From Scylla paramamosain (taxonomy: Eukaryota > Arthropoda > Malacostraca > Decapoda > Portunidae): a DNA stretch of 64,000 nt. The notes beneath the pieces are model-generated. The model did no database searches, had not been told where the DNA came from, and saw only the letters and a list, made by a program, of their open reading frames with translations. Of the stretch, positions 1 to 13,115 are shown piece by piece (the first letter of the stretch is position 1; every line of letters starts with the position of its first letter). Both the position numbers and the translations under genes were made by a program. Location: the NCBI RefSeq assembly GCF_035594125.1, contig NC_087171.1:14746767-14810766 (forward strand). Direction: 5' to 3'.

Positions 1-1020
1 CTCCCCTTACATTGCCTTAATTGCTTTCCTCTCCTTTTCCTTTCCATTCCCTCGCCTCCCCTTCCCTTAGTCGCTGTTCGTAAAGCTGTGAGTAAAACGA
101 GTGTGACCCGAGTGTTTAGATGTTTGCTCTGTTTATGGTGTAGTAGTAACAGTCAGTAGTCGAGTAAGAGCCGCCCTCACTGCCGCTGTGTTTAGCTTCT
201 CCCTCCGTTTTAAGTCCTCTGACCTGATTCAAATGTGTTCGTTATCAGGTTTCGTAAGAAGATTGCCACCAGATCAAAGGACTTCAGACTGAGACAAAAC
301 TAACCACAGAGGAAGGGAGTGCAGTATGTTACTCGACTCCTGACCCTCACCATTCCTATTAGAAGGCCACATTGGTTGCTGAGATGAGCAGTAGAATAAC
401 ATGTGTTTAAGTAAAGCCTTTAAAATACGGAATCAATAATGGATGCATAAGAACAAAATAATGAACCATGATAAATATGACAATAATAACTACATTGCTA
501 TGAAATAGAAATCGAAAATCCAGACAGTAGTAATAATCTTCATAAATCTTTCATGAGAGATAATTACTTTGGGAGAAATTTTCATAGAGGGATCTACGTT
601 GATGGAATTTACTGAGGTAGAGTTTATTTGCATGGATATAATTTAAATTATAGGCAGGACTCCTTTGGCAGTGTGTACAGTGTGTCCTGCTTCAGTCCTC
701 ACCGGCAGCACACCACTTGTATATAATTCCTACTTGTGTTTTTAGTTCCCCTTATCAGATAGACTCTTTTCATAACATAATTGCTAAAACACATTTCATC
801 CTCCATGAAAAGAGTTCGTGAATGTTGCCTCATTATTAATGTTTGACGCAGTGTGCTCGAAAAATACCCTAATTAAAACAAAGAGAAATATTGCCTCTTT
901 CATCCTTTTGTCCAGACGCAGCCATTCATTTGAGCGATGTTTGCACATCCAGAGAAAATTAAAGATTTTCTGTAATATTTATTTTCTTTAACGAAATAAT
1001 AAAAGACCAAACTGTAGAAT

Positions 1021-1143
<123 letters not shown>

Positions 1144-1348
1144 TCCAAGTTTTGAAAGTTTTTAATGGTGTTCATAAAGTCTATCATATTCCCAGGATTG
1201 TATTGTATGAGGGTATATTTCTAATCAACTGTGTCTCCATTGGTGAGGTGTTGTGTAGTATGAGTGTCCTGTCACGGGTTCGTTTCCTAATTGATGCCTC
1301 TCATGACTGAACGTTTTCGATCATTTTGGCACTGATTCAGAATACGAG

Positions 1349-1351
<3 letters not shown>

Positions 1352-1430
<79 letters not shown>
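1352..1430. repeat. (GT)n microsatellite
   Basis: About 79 bases of GT repeats, followed by a short (TTCTG)n stretch. Confidence 0.98.
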
Positions 1431-2123
1431 CTATTCTGTTCTGTTCTGTTCCCTATTAGTATACCTCGTATTGAAGTAGTATTCCTTCTCATAACTTAAA
1501 TATAATCACAGTGCAATGTATAGAGCTCTTAACATTCCAGACTATTTAAAACCTTTGCTCTCCTTTCCGCAGACTGAAGATGAATTCATTTACTTTATGG
1601 ATACTAGAATTTCTTGAGCACCTGATAAGTTACAACATAAGCTAATTCCACAAGTATGTAATTTCAAACGTAGTCGAACAGCACAAGCAAAAAACAAATT
1701 CCCACGAGTTATTTCGTTAATAATATACTGCAAGGAATTGAAGGAGCAAAACAGACTGATTAACTGCACAAGCAAGGCACAGGCAAGGCAAGAAGAGGAC
1801 AGTTAGCTGCGTGGATAAACAAGGGCGAGAAGTGTCCACCTACTAGTCGTCCACTCCAGGCGTTTACAGTTCTTGGTTTCCTTAGTCATTTCTGTATTTA
1901 ATTCTCTCTAAAGGGTGCAGCGCGTTTTTCAGACATCAAAGTTGGGGAGAAATAAGAAATGAGTGACAACTGGGAAAGAAACCGGGAAGAAAATAAGAAA
2001 TGCGTGACTACCGGTGAAGAAAACGGAGAATGTGGTGACGGACTGACTGATGTGATAAGCCAAGCGTGTTCTTTTGTTTTCTTGACGAGCACGGAGGTTG
2101 GCTGCCTCCCTAATGTCCCCCAA

Positions 2124-2235
<112 letters not shown>

Positions 2236-3254
2236 TAATGTCACAAATGGAGGCGAGGGGGCAGGAGGGTGAGAGGGAAAGAAAGACACGTGCAAGGTAA
2301 CACAGGGAACTCAGGAATGACTTTATCTAATGTTTGAAATAGTCTGTCTCCCTCACCCATTAGGCCATAAAGTGAGTCACGCCTCCCATTCTTCCCCCAC
2401 ACACCCATTGCTCAAGGGCGTTAATGAGGCGTGAGGTGCGCGGGACCCCCAGGTGTTCGCGCCACTGTCACCGCCTCCCTGAGACCGACGTGGGGGCTTA
2501 CGGTTTGATTATTATTATTACTATTATTACTTCCTCCACTCACGGCAGCTTATCAAGGTGGGCATTGAATTTATTGAGCTGTGTATCGACGTAGTTGTGT
2601 GTGTCTGTGTGTATCCGTGTTTCTGTGGCTCGTTTTATGAAGACAGTGTATTATTAGGTTGTAGAGTGTGGCAGATGTGTCTACAGTGTAAAACGTGCTT
2701 ACAGAGAAGGGAGGGAGGGAAGGGGTGGTTCAAGACTTGAGATTGAGGGAAAATGTTAAATACAGAGGAAATTAGTGTGTGGCATTACAGTACTCTTGAT
2801 AATGTTCAATAAAAGAATAAATAAGAAGATAGATAAGTATATAAACAAAACAAACAAACAAGAAGTAAGAGAGAATAACTTACAAAAGAAAAGACATTTT
2901 CGCTTACACACATCCTAAAGATAAGTTATTCTTTCACCAAGCTATTGCTGCTGTTCTTCCTACCTGAGCTAAACAAAGAAAAAGGACTAAATAAAAAAGA
3001 TATCCCTCACTCACATGCATCGCAGCAACTTTTTTTTATATTTTTTTTACACAGAAGAAAAACAAAACAAGCACAGAAGAAAAATACGTCTCTCACTCAC
3101 TTGCATACTGGAAACAAGTTACTTCAACACCAACACCAAACAAAACAAAACAAAAGGCAAAAGACAGGAGAAAAACATCCCTGCGCTCACTTCCATACTA
3201 AAGGCAATTTACTTGCACACAAGTCAAATATTTTATTGTTGTACGGTATATGAA

Positions 3255-3381
3255 TTCGTTTCAAGACACTTATCCTCTAACTTTTGTCAATCGTTTCTGA
3301 CTTTTTGGAGATTAGAACCTCAGTGGGCTTTTTTTTTTCCTTTAAGTTTGTTACCCTGGGCCGGTGCTCCTCCTACATAGA
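3255..3381 (+). mobile_element. Non-LTR retrotransposon 3' tail (family B), short
   Basis: TTTCAAGACACTTATCCTCT, CTCAGTGGGC, a T run, then TTGTTACCCTGGGCCGGTGC and CTCCTACATAG match the 3' tail of family B. Only the last 125 bases remain. Confidence 0.75.
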
Positions 3382-3963
3382 AAAAATAAATAAATAAATA
3401 ACATTGAAATAGTCCACCCCAAAAATGTAAGATATGAACGCACATTTACACCCCACTAGGTAAAAGTGAAGTCAGCAACTCCTCCCATGCAATCAATATA
3501 TCCAAATCCCTGCCTGCTTAATTTGGAGTCTTTTACTTTTTATTGTTTATCCTCATAGATTTGACCTACATCTTAGCTTTGTTACTTTTACCTTCCATTT
3601 TAACATTAATAGTACTTTCTGTATTTCATTTTATCATTTCGCCGCCATATGACAGTAGTTGTCGCGGCCCCACGCAAAGAATTTTTTAACCACATCATCA
3701 TCTCTAGATAAAATCATTCTTTCGGTAACTAATTCGATAGCTCGGGGACAGACAAGCCCTTGCCAGTGCTAGTGATCGTGTTGTCGCGTCGCCATCCTCT
3801 ACAGTCACCTTTCGTTATAGGCTCGTCAAGGGGGTGGCGAGGGCGCGGGGAGAGAAAGTAGTGAGAAGGATTAATGATACGACAAATGGTGGCAGCAGTT
3901 GGGATGAGCGGAACATATGGGAAGGGAAGAGTTCTTGATATCAATTAGAGGAAATGAGTGTTC

Positions 3964-3964
<1 letters not shown>

Positions 3965-4012
<48 letters not shown>
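3965..4012. repeat. (GA)n microsatellite
   Basis: About 48 bases of GA repeats. Confidence 0.97.
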
Positions 4013-4015
<3 letters not shown>

Positions 4016-5395
4016 TGGGAGGAGGGGAATCAAGCTGAATTTAATGGATGATTAGACTCCGAAGGTCAATGCCATGTTATGCAAATTAAGAACTGGAGTG
4101 ATGATAGGCTGGAGAGCAGAACGGACCGAGAGGGAGAGATAAGACGTGAGGGAGGGCGTGAGGGAGAAGATAGAGTCACCAGGGGGATAAAACCTTCCCA
4201 CTATAGCCTACAGGGGACGGTAAAAGGGGCCGGAGACGGGGGAGAAGGGTAAGTGAAGGTCTTATCCGGGACTAAGTGGAGTGAGGGTAGGGGAGATGGG
4301 TGCCAAAGCCGCCGTCAGGGTCGAGTATAAGATCCCTAGGGGCGGAGGGTCTTGGTGTTGCTGATGTGTCGTGGGGTGATGTCTTTAGGTGTTTTACTTA
4401 TTTGCTTAGTTTCCTCCTTTCTCTACCTTTTCTCTCTTCTCATCTTTCTCTTCAGTCTCCCCGTTTTCTCTCTGAATCACTTATCATCCCACTCACTCAC
4501 TGGCTCCTCTCACTCCCCTCTCACTTCACTCTCACATCTTTTGGCCCCATCGTCTCGTAGTTATCTTATCCACTGGCTCCTTTCCACCTCTGCAGTCTTC
4601 CTTGTCGTCTCCCTCTTGCTTCCTCATTCTCCTTCTGAATCGACCTTTCTGTTTACATTGCCCTCCCTCAGGCTTTCTCTTTCTTGCCACTCAGTTATCT
4701 TCCTTCTGTCTAATTGCCCTTAATTGTATCTCTCCTCCTCTTCCTTGTCGTCGTTGCCCTCCTCCTCCTCCTCCTCCTCCTCCTCCTCGTAGGATGATGC
4801 GTCACACGTGATTAATTGTTTGACATAATCCCGTTTTCGTTCCTGCAAGTCAATCAAGCCTTAGTCAGTTGTTTATAAAAGATAATAGGTAGTGCCAGGG
4901 AAGTTAATTTTTTCACAGTTCTTTCCAATCATATCTTCCAGTTAATGATTATAGTGAGGCAACGTCTTTTTTCTCACCCTCTCCCTCTCTCTTACTGTGT
5001 GCAAAAAGTGGCGTGGTAAAAGTGAACACCGGGGATAAAAACGAGTGGGAAGTTTTTGAAGAGATGCGAACGGGCGGGTAGGATAGATGAATGTGGGGGA
5101 GAGTCAGGAACACAAAGGGAACAGTGCGTAACCTGATACCCCATTAACCTCCACCACTCCCTCTCTCTCTTCTCCTCCTACTCCTCCCACCCTCCAACGC
5201 TCCTTTTCACCCGCAACGTATCAATTACTGCACCGGGTTCTTTTTCTCCTAACAGGTTTGATGTAATTATCTTGCGTTCTTGTCCACAGAAAAGCTTGAA
5301 AAATGTGAAATAAAACACTCTCCGCTGGGACCCAAACGTTACTTAGTGTCTGTCATTGTGAGGATGTGAATGTTTGACAGAAATGGTCCCTCTTT

Positions 5396-5760
5396 GCTGT
5401 TGCTGTTGCTTCTTTTGTTTTTGTTATTGTTGTTGCCCTCTGCTGCTCCTGTTGTTGTTGTTATTACTGGATCCCTTGCTTTTGTTGCTGCTGCTCCCAT
5501 TGTTACTGTTGCCTCTGTTGTTGTTGCTGTTGTTGTTGCTGTTGTCGTCGTCCTCGTCGTTGTTGCCGCTGTTGTTCTTGTTGTTGTTGTTGCTGTTGCT
5601 GTTGCTGCTCCTACTGTTATTGTTGCTGTCCCTGTTGTTGTTGCTGCTGCTGCTGTTGTTGCTGTCCTTGTTGTTGTTGCTCCTGCTATTGCTGCTGCTG
5701 TCCCTGTTGTTGTTGTTGTTGTTGTTGCAGTCCTTGCTGCTGCCGCCTTTGCCGCCGCCG
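5396..5760. repeat. Long imperfect (GTT/GCT)n triplet array
   Basis: About 365 bases of mixed GTT, GCT and related triplets on the plus strand. All plus frames read homopolymeric Val/Leu/Cys and minus frames Ala/Thr/Asn, so the three open frames of 140-164 codons are repeat artefacts. Confidence 0.9.
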
Positions 5761-6135
5761 CTGTCACACTGTACAGGGCGAGATCCCTCTCATCAGTAGT
5801 AATAAACGAGGGAGGCCAAGCAGAGAGGATCATAATCGGAGCCTAATGGAAAAGGATCCGATGCGATAAAGTGGAAATTGGAATGTAGTCTAAGAGGATT
5901 GTGGCGGCGGTGGCGTGGTGTGTTTCAGATGACTTTGTGGCGCCAAGGTCTCACCGAATTCCCCGCTTGAGTCCTTCCTTCCCTTTAGTTAGCAATTTTC
6001 CACCATGTCCCATCATACCTCGTCTAGTCCACATCCTCTTTACACCACTGACCTTAACTAACCAGGCATTCACTCCTAGTCCCTCGTTTTGTAAATACAC
6101 ACTATACACACGTCTTCTTGCCCTCCCTCTCCGCT

Positions 6136-6170
6136 ACCACCACCACCACCACCACCACCACCACCACCAC
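6136..6170. repeat. (CCA)n microsatellite
   Basis: About 11 CCA triplets. Confidence 0.95.
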
Positions 6171-7062
6171 AACACCAGCAGCCTCTTACTACATGTGGAG
6201 GGTACTGACTTGGCGATCACACGCTCCGTTTGTCTGGTAATATCGTAAACGTGAATCAATCTTTGGGCTCGGCGGCGGGACTCGAGAGTTGAGCGGCGCA
6301 CTGGGTATTGGTGGACTAGGGCTGGGAGGGAGGGAAGAGAAGAAGGACAGCGGACTTACAACTTGTTATGAGGCGATTAGATGACGAATAATAGGTAGCG
6401 ATTTATATTAGGCCTAGCAGGTGGAGAAACCGGCGTCTAGTTTAGATAGATCTTACCTACGTGTTACAGTATATCAAAAGCTTGCTAGGACATGAAGGTT
6501 TGCTGTATATTCACTGGTGTGCAGGGGAAAGAGACATGATAAAGGAGCAGTGTGTAACCATTGAAATACTCGTGTTGTGGTGGTTTATATTCAGGAGCTG
6601 CTTTGTGTGAGTCAACTGGTCTTTTATTAGAATTTTCATGTTTTTTTTTCTTTTTTTTTTCCTCGTATCCACAGTGGCGGATGGTTGTAGAAAAATGTTA
6701 TGAAATATTTCCCCTTCCAGAAACGCTTAAGGTGAATGTTTTAGTATCTGAAAATAGCATATGGTTTACAGAAATCGTATATAAATTGTACAGTCACTAT
6801 TGATATCCACGGTAATTGTAATGCGGAAATGTACCAAAGTGTTCATGTGTACGAAGAAAACTAAAATCAAACTAGATAAAAAGAACTACCCTGTTATTGA
6901 TCCTCCTCCTCTTCCTCCTCCCCTTTCTCCATCATCTCGCCGCCATTACCATTCCTTTCCATTTCTCTCTAGTAACAGTCATCACCTCTTGCGGCCCCTC
7001 ACTCGCTCCTGCCTCCCTGTATCCTCTCACAGACATCCTTATTGCTCCCTCTCCCTTACCTT

Positions 7063-7063
<1 letters not shown>

Positions 7064-7124
<61 letters not shown>

Positions 7125-7135
7125 AGAGAGAGAGA
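7064..7135. repeat. (GA)n microsatellite
   Basis: About 72 bases, with two GGGA interruptions near the end. Confidence 0.97.
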
Positions 7136-7207
7136 GCCGCAACTCCCTCTTACGGCTCTTCTTTATAATTACAACCTTAATAGTGCGATGTGTTACGATA
7201 AGAGTTC

Positions 7208-7211
<4 letters not shown>

Positions 7212-7238
<27 letters not shown>

Positions 7239-7264
7239 ATACTCCCAACACACACACACACACA
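7212..7264. repeat. (GT)n then (CA)n, inverted pair
   Basis: About 27 bases of GT, a 9-base spacer, then about 16 bases of CA. The two arms are complementary and can pair as a hairpin. Confidence 0.93.
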
Positions 7265-8799
7265 ATGGCTGCCAGTTCGGTCAACGTACACGCCAAGCTT
7301 GTTACATAAATGGCGTTCAAATAGAGCGCCATTTTTCTCTCTTGTATTTATTGTTGGTATACTGTGAAATGTTGGTGGTTGTGAGGGGGAGGAAGGGGGG
7401 GGGCGGCACTCCCTGGTCTGCTGCGTTCCCTTGGTGCGTCTGTTGCTTTGTGTGGTCTGGCTGCGGTTACCCTGCAGACTCTTTACTTTTTCCTTATCGT
7501 TATTTTTTTATCTATTTATTTATTTAGTTATTCATTCGTTCGTTTACGTGTATACGGTATCTGTTTATTTTATTTTTTTATTTATGTTTGTTTTTTTTTT
7601 CCATTTATTTCTGTATTTATTTGTTAACGTGTATCGTCTAGGTTCACTGAAATGAAATAACTGCTTTTAGCACCAGAGGAGTTGAAGAATGTTACATGAC
7701 GCTGCAGAATAAACACACACGTTCATACACAGAAAGAAAAACAACAGCCAGGTAATATTGTTGGTAATTCAAAATGCCCTGAGGAATTTCACACTCCACT
7801 GTCTGAACAAAAAGGAAATATTTGTGACACAGTGACTTTTTTTCTTCTTCTTTACTGTTATCTACACGTTTCTTGAACTGTGACCTACAAACAAACATTC
7901 CACTGAAGGCAAACAAGACACAGTCAACACGCGAGCCTTTGTTCAATATGGGCTGTCTATCTCACGGTGTTAGTTGTTCTTTGTAGCTTCTGTATTACTT
8001 TTGGTGAGTGGAAACGCTGAAGGAAAGAAAATTACCACAACATCATCACCATCATCACCACACACGAGCAACATCAATCGCCACAGCTACCACAGCACAA
8101 GACCAATATCACTCTGAGTCCTCTTCACCTCCTCCCCCCTCGGTCTTAATGCTGCACTCCCGAACAATATATGCTGGAAATGATCAGGTGCATATCACAG
8201 ACGGAACAAGGAGGTAAATACTGCAATATATATTCTGCAATTATTCTGGATTAAAAGGATATATGGACATAAGTAGATGGATAGATAGAGAGATAGATAG
8301 CTTGTACAGGTGTGCATACATATATGTTTCCATTCATACATACATACATACATACTGTACATAGATTTTTACAGTTACTTAAAAAATGATGTCAAGTTTA
8401 ATGTGTCGCTAACTTGTTTTTTTCTTTTTTTATCCGTTGTATTCCTCTCCATCTGTAAATTAAAGTGGAAACAAGCCTTAGCACCATTACGTCTTTATTG
8501 TCACTCTGATGTGCGCCATGTACCAATTAGACGCGTCACCAAAAAGTTTTAAAGGTCACCGCATCAGTGAATGTCCGCCGGGCGTCACCGCTGGCTGCCG
8601 GGGATTGGGGTGGAGGCAGCGGCTGTGTGTGGGAGGAAGGCTTGGGATCTATAGAATGAATTACTACCGTGCATCAAGAGTAATATGTTTCCTTGTCTTT
8701 ATTTTTCTTTGTGAAGGAGGCTGAGCTAGTGCACGGAATAAAAAGAAATGGAAGAAAAGCTCACTCCATTGTTTCTCTTTAGTTATTGACGTAAGACCA

Positions 8800-9155
8800 G
8801 AAGAAAATAAGGAAAGCTGCAAGAAAGTGTCGAACCTACATGTGGTAGTTCCTGTTTGATATATATCTATCCATTTCCACTGTCATCCTTATCAATAAAT
8901 TTGTCTAATCTTTTAAAGTTCCCTAATGACTCCACCCTAACAGTCTGATTACTGAGCCCATTCCATTCATCCACCACTCCATTTGAAAACCATTTCCTTC
9001 ATATCTCTTTTTAAATCTAACTTCATTAACCTTGAACTCATTATTTCTTGTCGTATCCTGGTTACTTATCCTGATGACTTTGCTTCTGTCATCCTTGTTA
9101 TATCTTCTGTACCACTTGAAGAATTTTGAGTTCCCTTTTCTTATTAATAATATTG
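8800..9155 (-). mobile_element. Non-LTR retrotransposon relic (family A)
   Basis: Reverse complement reads FKWYRRYNKDDRSKVIRISN, TRNNEFKVNEVRFKK and a degraded tail ending near GCTGCAAGAAAGTGTCG. It is the same segment as 57.9-58.5 kb and 42.6-43.0 kb, with shifts and stops. Confidence 0.82.
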
Positions 9156-9236
9156 CGATGAAGCATTAAGTTAGAATCAAAATCAATACTGACTCACTGA
9201 AGCTCAATGTATGTTGTTGCAATCTATTTATCCGTC

Positions 9237-9267
9237 TATCTATCTACCTATCTGTTTCCCTACTCAC

Positions 9268-9303
<36 letters not shown>

Positions 9304-9366
9304 GTACCTCTCTATCTGTCTGTCTATCTGTCTGTCTGTCTGTCTGTCTGTGTCTGTCTGTCTGTT
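9237..9366. repeat. (TATC)n/(TGTC)n tetranucleotide array
   Basis: TATC units, purest at 9260-9304, pass into TGTC units up to about 9366. This is a compound tetranucleotide array. Confidence 0.95.
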
Positions 9367-10491
9367 TCTCTATTCATCTTTCCATCTGTCTATCTTTATT
9401 GTTAATGTACTCTTAAACTCTTCTATTGTCTCCTTATCAACAAACTTGTAAGCTGAGTGTCTTGAAAGGAAACCTATCTTTGTGTGTGTGGGAGAAATGC
9501 CGAAAGTCTTCTTAGTAACAAATGTATGGGTGTTATTCAAGCGGCTCTGTGTGGATTACTGGTAGTGTTTTACAGTGCCGAGAATTAGTGATATTAGTGA
9601 TGTTATTTACTTATCATAGTGTCAAAACATCGTTACAGCGACTATAACATGTAAAGTGAACCAGCACCTCACCACTGTCCGCAAGGTGGGAGGGAAAATG
9701 TGAACCGAAATGGTAAACAGGCTATAAAAATTAAGGCTGTTTTCGAACGTATCTCTTTTGAGGTGTTAATTAAATTACGTGTGTCAAAAGTTGGAACTGT
9801 TAATCACTTGTGTAACTGGAACCAGACCCGGCCAACACAACCAGGGCAACACTGCGCTAATCAACGGCATTTGTGACAACCTCTGTGTGTGTCACTACCT
9901 TGACCTCCTGCTGTGCGTGAGGGACAGTGATGCGTCAGTGTGGGATGGGGAGGGAGTTCCTTGTTGCCTAGAGACGTGACCTTTCACATTGTCCTGACCT
10001 CATTCCCCTGATTTGCCTTCCTCCTAACAAGACTTATTCTCATCTTACACGGCACAAGATGATCTCGTTTTTATGGTGTCAATAATCAATCAATCAATCA
10101 ATTCTTCCTTCCTTCTTAGCATTTATCATGGTCGAATGGTCATATCCTAGCTCCTCTTTTCGAAATTTAGTTTCTGGTTACGTTTCTGAGATGTTCTTCA
10201 TTCTGACTCCCTCTGTTTTGTGTGTGGCAGTAATACTGGAGCTCTGGTGGCAGCGTTGACTACATTTATCTTGACACAACATCTTACCTTGTACATGACC
10301 GCTGAACCGTCTTATAGCTTCTGTTTTCAGTTTGATTTTCACAATAGGGAAGTCGAGATGTGACTGAAACGGCCACCAGTTTCATAGATATAGAAATCAA
10401 CCTCACGTTAAACACAAACACATATTCATCTGATAAGAACATATGAAAAGAAGGGAAGGTACAAGAAGCCATCGTGCCTACATACCTACCT

Positions 10492-10548
10492 ACCTATCAT
10501 GCCTATCCATAAATTTGTCTCATCACCTTTTAAAGCTCACCTAATAAT
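10492..10548 (-). mobile_element. Short fragment of family A retrotransposon
   Basis: The stretch with CCATAAATTTGTCTCATC and TTTTAAAGCTCACCTAA matches the 8.9 kb copy (AATAAATTTGTCTAATC, TTTTAAAGTTCCCTAA). It is a very short remnant. Confidence 0.6.
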
Positions 10549-10857
10549 GATGATATGTAATGCACGGTAACTGATGCAGGGAAAAGTATGTGCAGTGTAT
10601 GACCTTGATTTAAACTCTGACATACGTAGGAAACATTGTCGCCCACACCCGCCTCCTGCATTCACTCTCTAGGCCATGTGTATTGACCGCGTGTTCCAGG
10701 GACGCGGGACAGGGGCGGAATGTGATAAGAGACCCTTGTGTGCTGGCGTGTGTGTGTGTGTGTGTGTGTGGGCAGCTTATAATTAGTTGCCGAGTTGTGT
10801 CAAGTTGGAGGGCTTGGTGTGGTGGAGGGAGTGGGAGGTTGGATAGAGGGATTGGCT

Positions 10858-11045
10858 GTAGGGAGAGCAGTTGGAGGATAGAGAAGTTGAAGGAGAAACA
10901 GTTGGAGGTGGAGAGACTGAGTGGAGAGCAGTTGGAGGAAGAGCTGTTAGAGGGAGAGGAGATAAAGGCAAAGTTGAAGATGTGCAGTTGGAGGAAAAAA
11001 GATTGAAGGGAGAGCAGTTGGAGGGAGAGAGGTTGAAGGGAGCAG
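10858..11045. repeat. Degenerate GAGAGCAGTTGGAGG minisatellite
   Basis: A 12-21 base motif around AGCAGTTGGAGG recurs about nine times with variation. Frames across it read Glu/Gly/Arg or Leu/Ser repeats and are not a gene. Confidence 0.8.
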
Positions 11046-11049
11046 ATGT

Positions 11050-11203
11050 CCAGCATGGGTTGCAGCATCACTCATCCCACAACACCCCACACTACCTTCG
11101 GACACCCTCTTCATCCCTCCATCTGTCCAGTCTTGGGTGCAGCATTACTCATCCCACAACACCCCACACTACCTTTCGACATCCCCTCCAGCCCTCCATC
11201 GAT
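11050..11203. repeat. Tandem duplication, 2 x 77 bp
   Basis: Two adjacent units share ACTCATCCCACAACACCCCA followed by CACTACCTT, with about ten differences elsewhere. It is an old, non-coding local duplication. Confidence 0.88.
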
Positions 11204-12879
11204 GTTGAAGGGGTTTTAAGGGAAGCGACTATTGCCGGCAGTTGCAGCAGTTGGAGTCTGTTGTGTCTGTGTAGCATACAGTGAAGGAGTCTGATACCAG
11301 GATTGTGTGTGCAATTGTTATGGTCAAAGTTTTTCTTACTGACGGATAATCCAGCTTAGCGTGTAGCGTCCCTCGGTGTGATGTGTAACGTTGGAATGTG
11401 TGACACTGTAAATATATATGACCGTGTTTCAAGTGCGATGTAATATCATAGGACGCTGCATGGTAAATATAATTCAGTGCGGCTTGGTAACACCTGTAAA
11501 ACGTGTGTGGTATTGGTAAATGAGTGAGGATTATTATTTAGCACGATGGTGAGGCGTGTTGCACAGTGGCGGTGATGAGCCAGGGTTGTAGAGGGCGCCG
11601 CTCCTCTGGCCAAAGCAGCTGTTGTAACAAGACAAGGATGTGCATAACATCTGTACATGTTCGATAAAGCTTTACCCAGACATTAATGAATTGTTGGCAG
11701 AAGCAAGTCACCAATTCGTATCTCGTCCGTCCCTTGTATGAGGAAGGAGCTGCAATCATTCTGTTCATTCCACTAATAGACAGAGCTATAATCACAATAA
11801 TGGGTTGGATTATCATCATTAGCATGTAAAATAAGGTAAGCTATATTTTAGCAGCGACTTGTTGCATCATGCTTTTAATTCAGGTGTGTGCGTGGCATCA
11901 TATATCGCGGGAAATAAATGGGGTGACTCGAATAAGTGACTTCCGGCAGAGTCTGAATCGCGAATGAGACTTCAGTCAGGCGTCCCTCTGCCAAGGTGTT
12001 GAGGGGTCGCTGATGAATCTTGGGCAGAACAGCAGTGTAGCTAAGTCTCTAGTGCCACGTTGTTGGTCAACTGCATCATTTGTAAAACTAGGTTGCTACT
12101 TTCGACTAATGAAAAGTAGTACAAGATGAATATTATATATAGTAATAACACATGGCTTAATAATGAGCGTGTCTCATTCGACAACTGTACGGTTTTCAGG
12201 CCACAAAAGAGGACTGCCTCGTAAAGCATGGTGTTATTAACGTGTCGCAAATCCATCGCCACCGCCAGGATCCTTTACTGCCTCACACGTGCTTGTGGCT
12301 GGACGCCCTTCCGCCCTTCCCGTCGTCGTAAATTAATGTAATAGTATAAAAAAACACAATAATTACCGTCCCCAGCTTTTGAGGATATGTATGCAATGCT
12401 GGACATAATCCCTGCTATATAATTAACGTAATAGTCGAGGACATTTGTATTCTTCATGGAAATTGCATTTACGTTACGCTGACCACCAATATTCTGTCCT
12501 CCAACTTGTCCTGACACCGAGCACCCTCATGCAGTGGGACTCTGGCGAAGAGGAGAGTAGAGGGCTTGAGTCTCGCTAATCTGGCTTCGTTTACACTCGC
12601 TTCGGCACAGGCACCACCAGTTAATTACGAATCATATTCATTTTATTTCTATTTTCTCTCGCGTGATGGTGACAAACCCAGGAAAACCGGAAGGTATATA
12701 TATATCAAGCTACCATTCAGCTGAGGACGCGGATTTTTGCTGCAGTTCTATTGGACGATTTTAGGTCCTTTTTTATTCCTACTTCCCTGAGTAATGATTA
12801 ACCTCTCTCACTCACTGAACGAGTATTTTCATCCTTTCAAGGTCTTTAGCTTCCGTAAAACAGAAGCACCATCAGACAG

Positions 12880-12881
<2 letters not shown>

Positions 12882-12917
<36 letters not shown>
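12882..12917. repeat. (CA)n microsatellite
   Basis: About 36 bases of CA repeats. Confidence 0.96.
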
Positions 12918-12921
<4 letters not shown>

Positions 12922-13027
12922 CGTCTGGACCCTCAGTACTGGATAGTCTCAGATTCGTGTCTTCATCGCAATCAAGGCGGAATTCTGTTTCTTAAATCTG
13001 AAAGGGATAATAATCACGCTGACATAC

Positions 13028-13029
<2 letters not shown>

Positions 13030-13107
<78 letters not shown>

Positions 13108-13115
13108 AAAAAAAT
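13030..13115. repeat. (GA)n microsatellite with A tail
   Basis: About 74 bases of GA followed by a 12-base A run. Confidence 0.97.

Larger units (their letters stand above)
3382..8799. other. Gene-free stretch, repeat-rich
   Basis: It holds pyrimidine-rich sequence at 4.4-4.8 kb, the triplet array at 5.4-5.76 kb, and GA/GT/CCA arrays. No gene could be supported. Confidence 0.7.
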
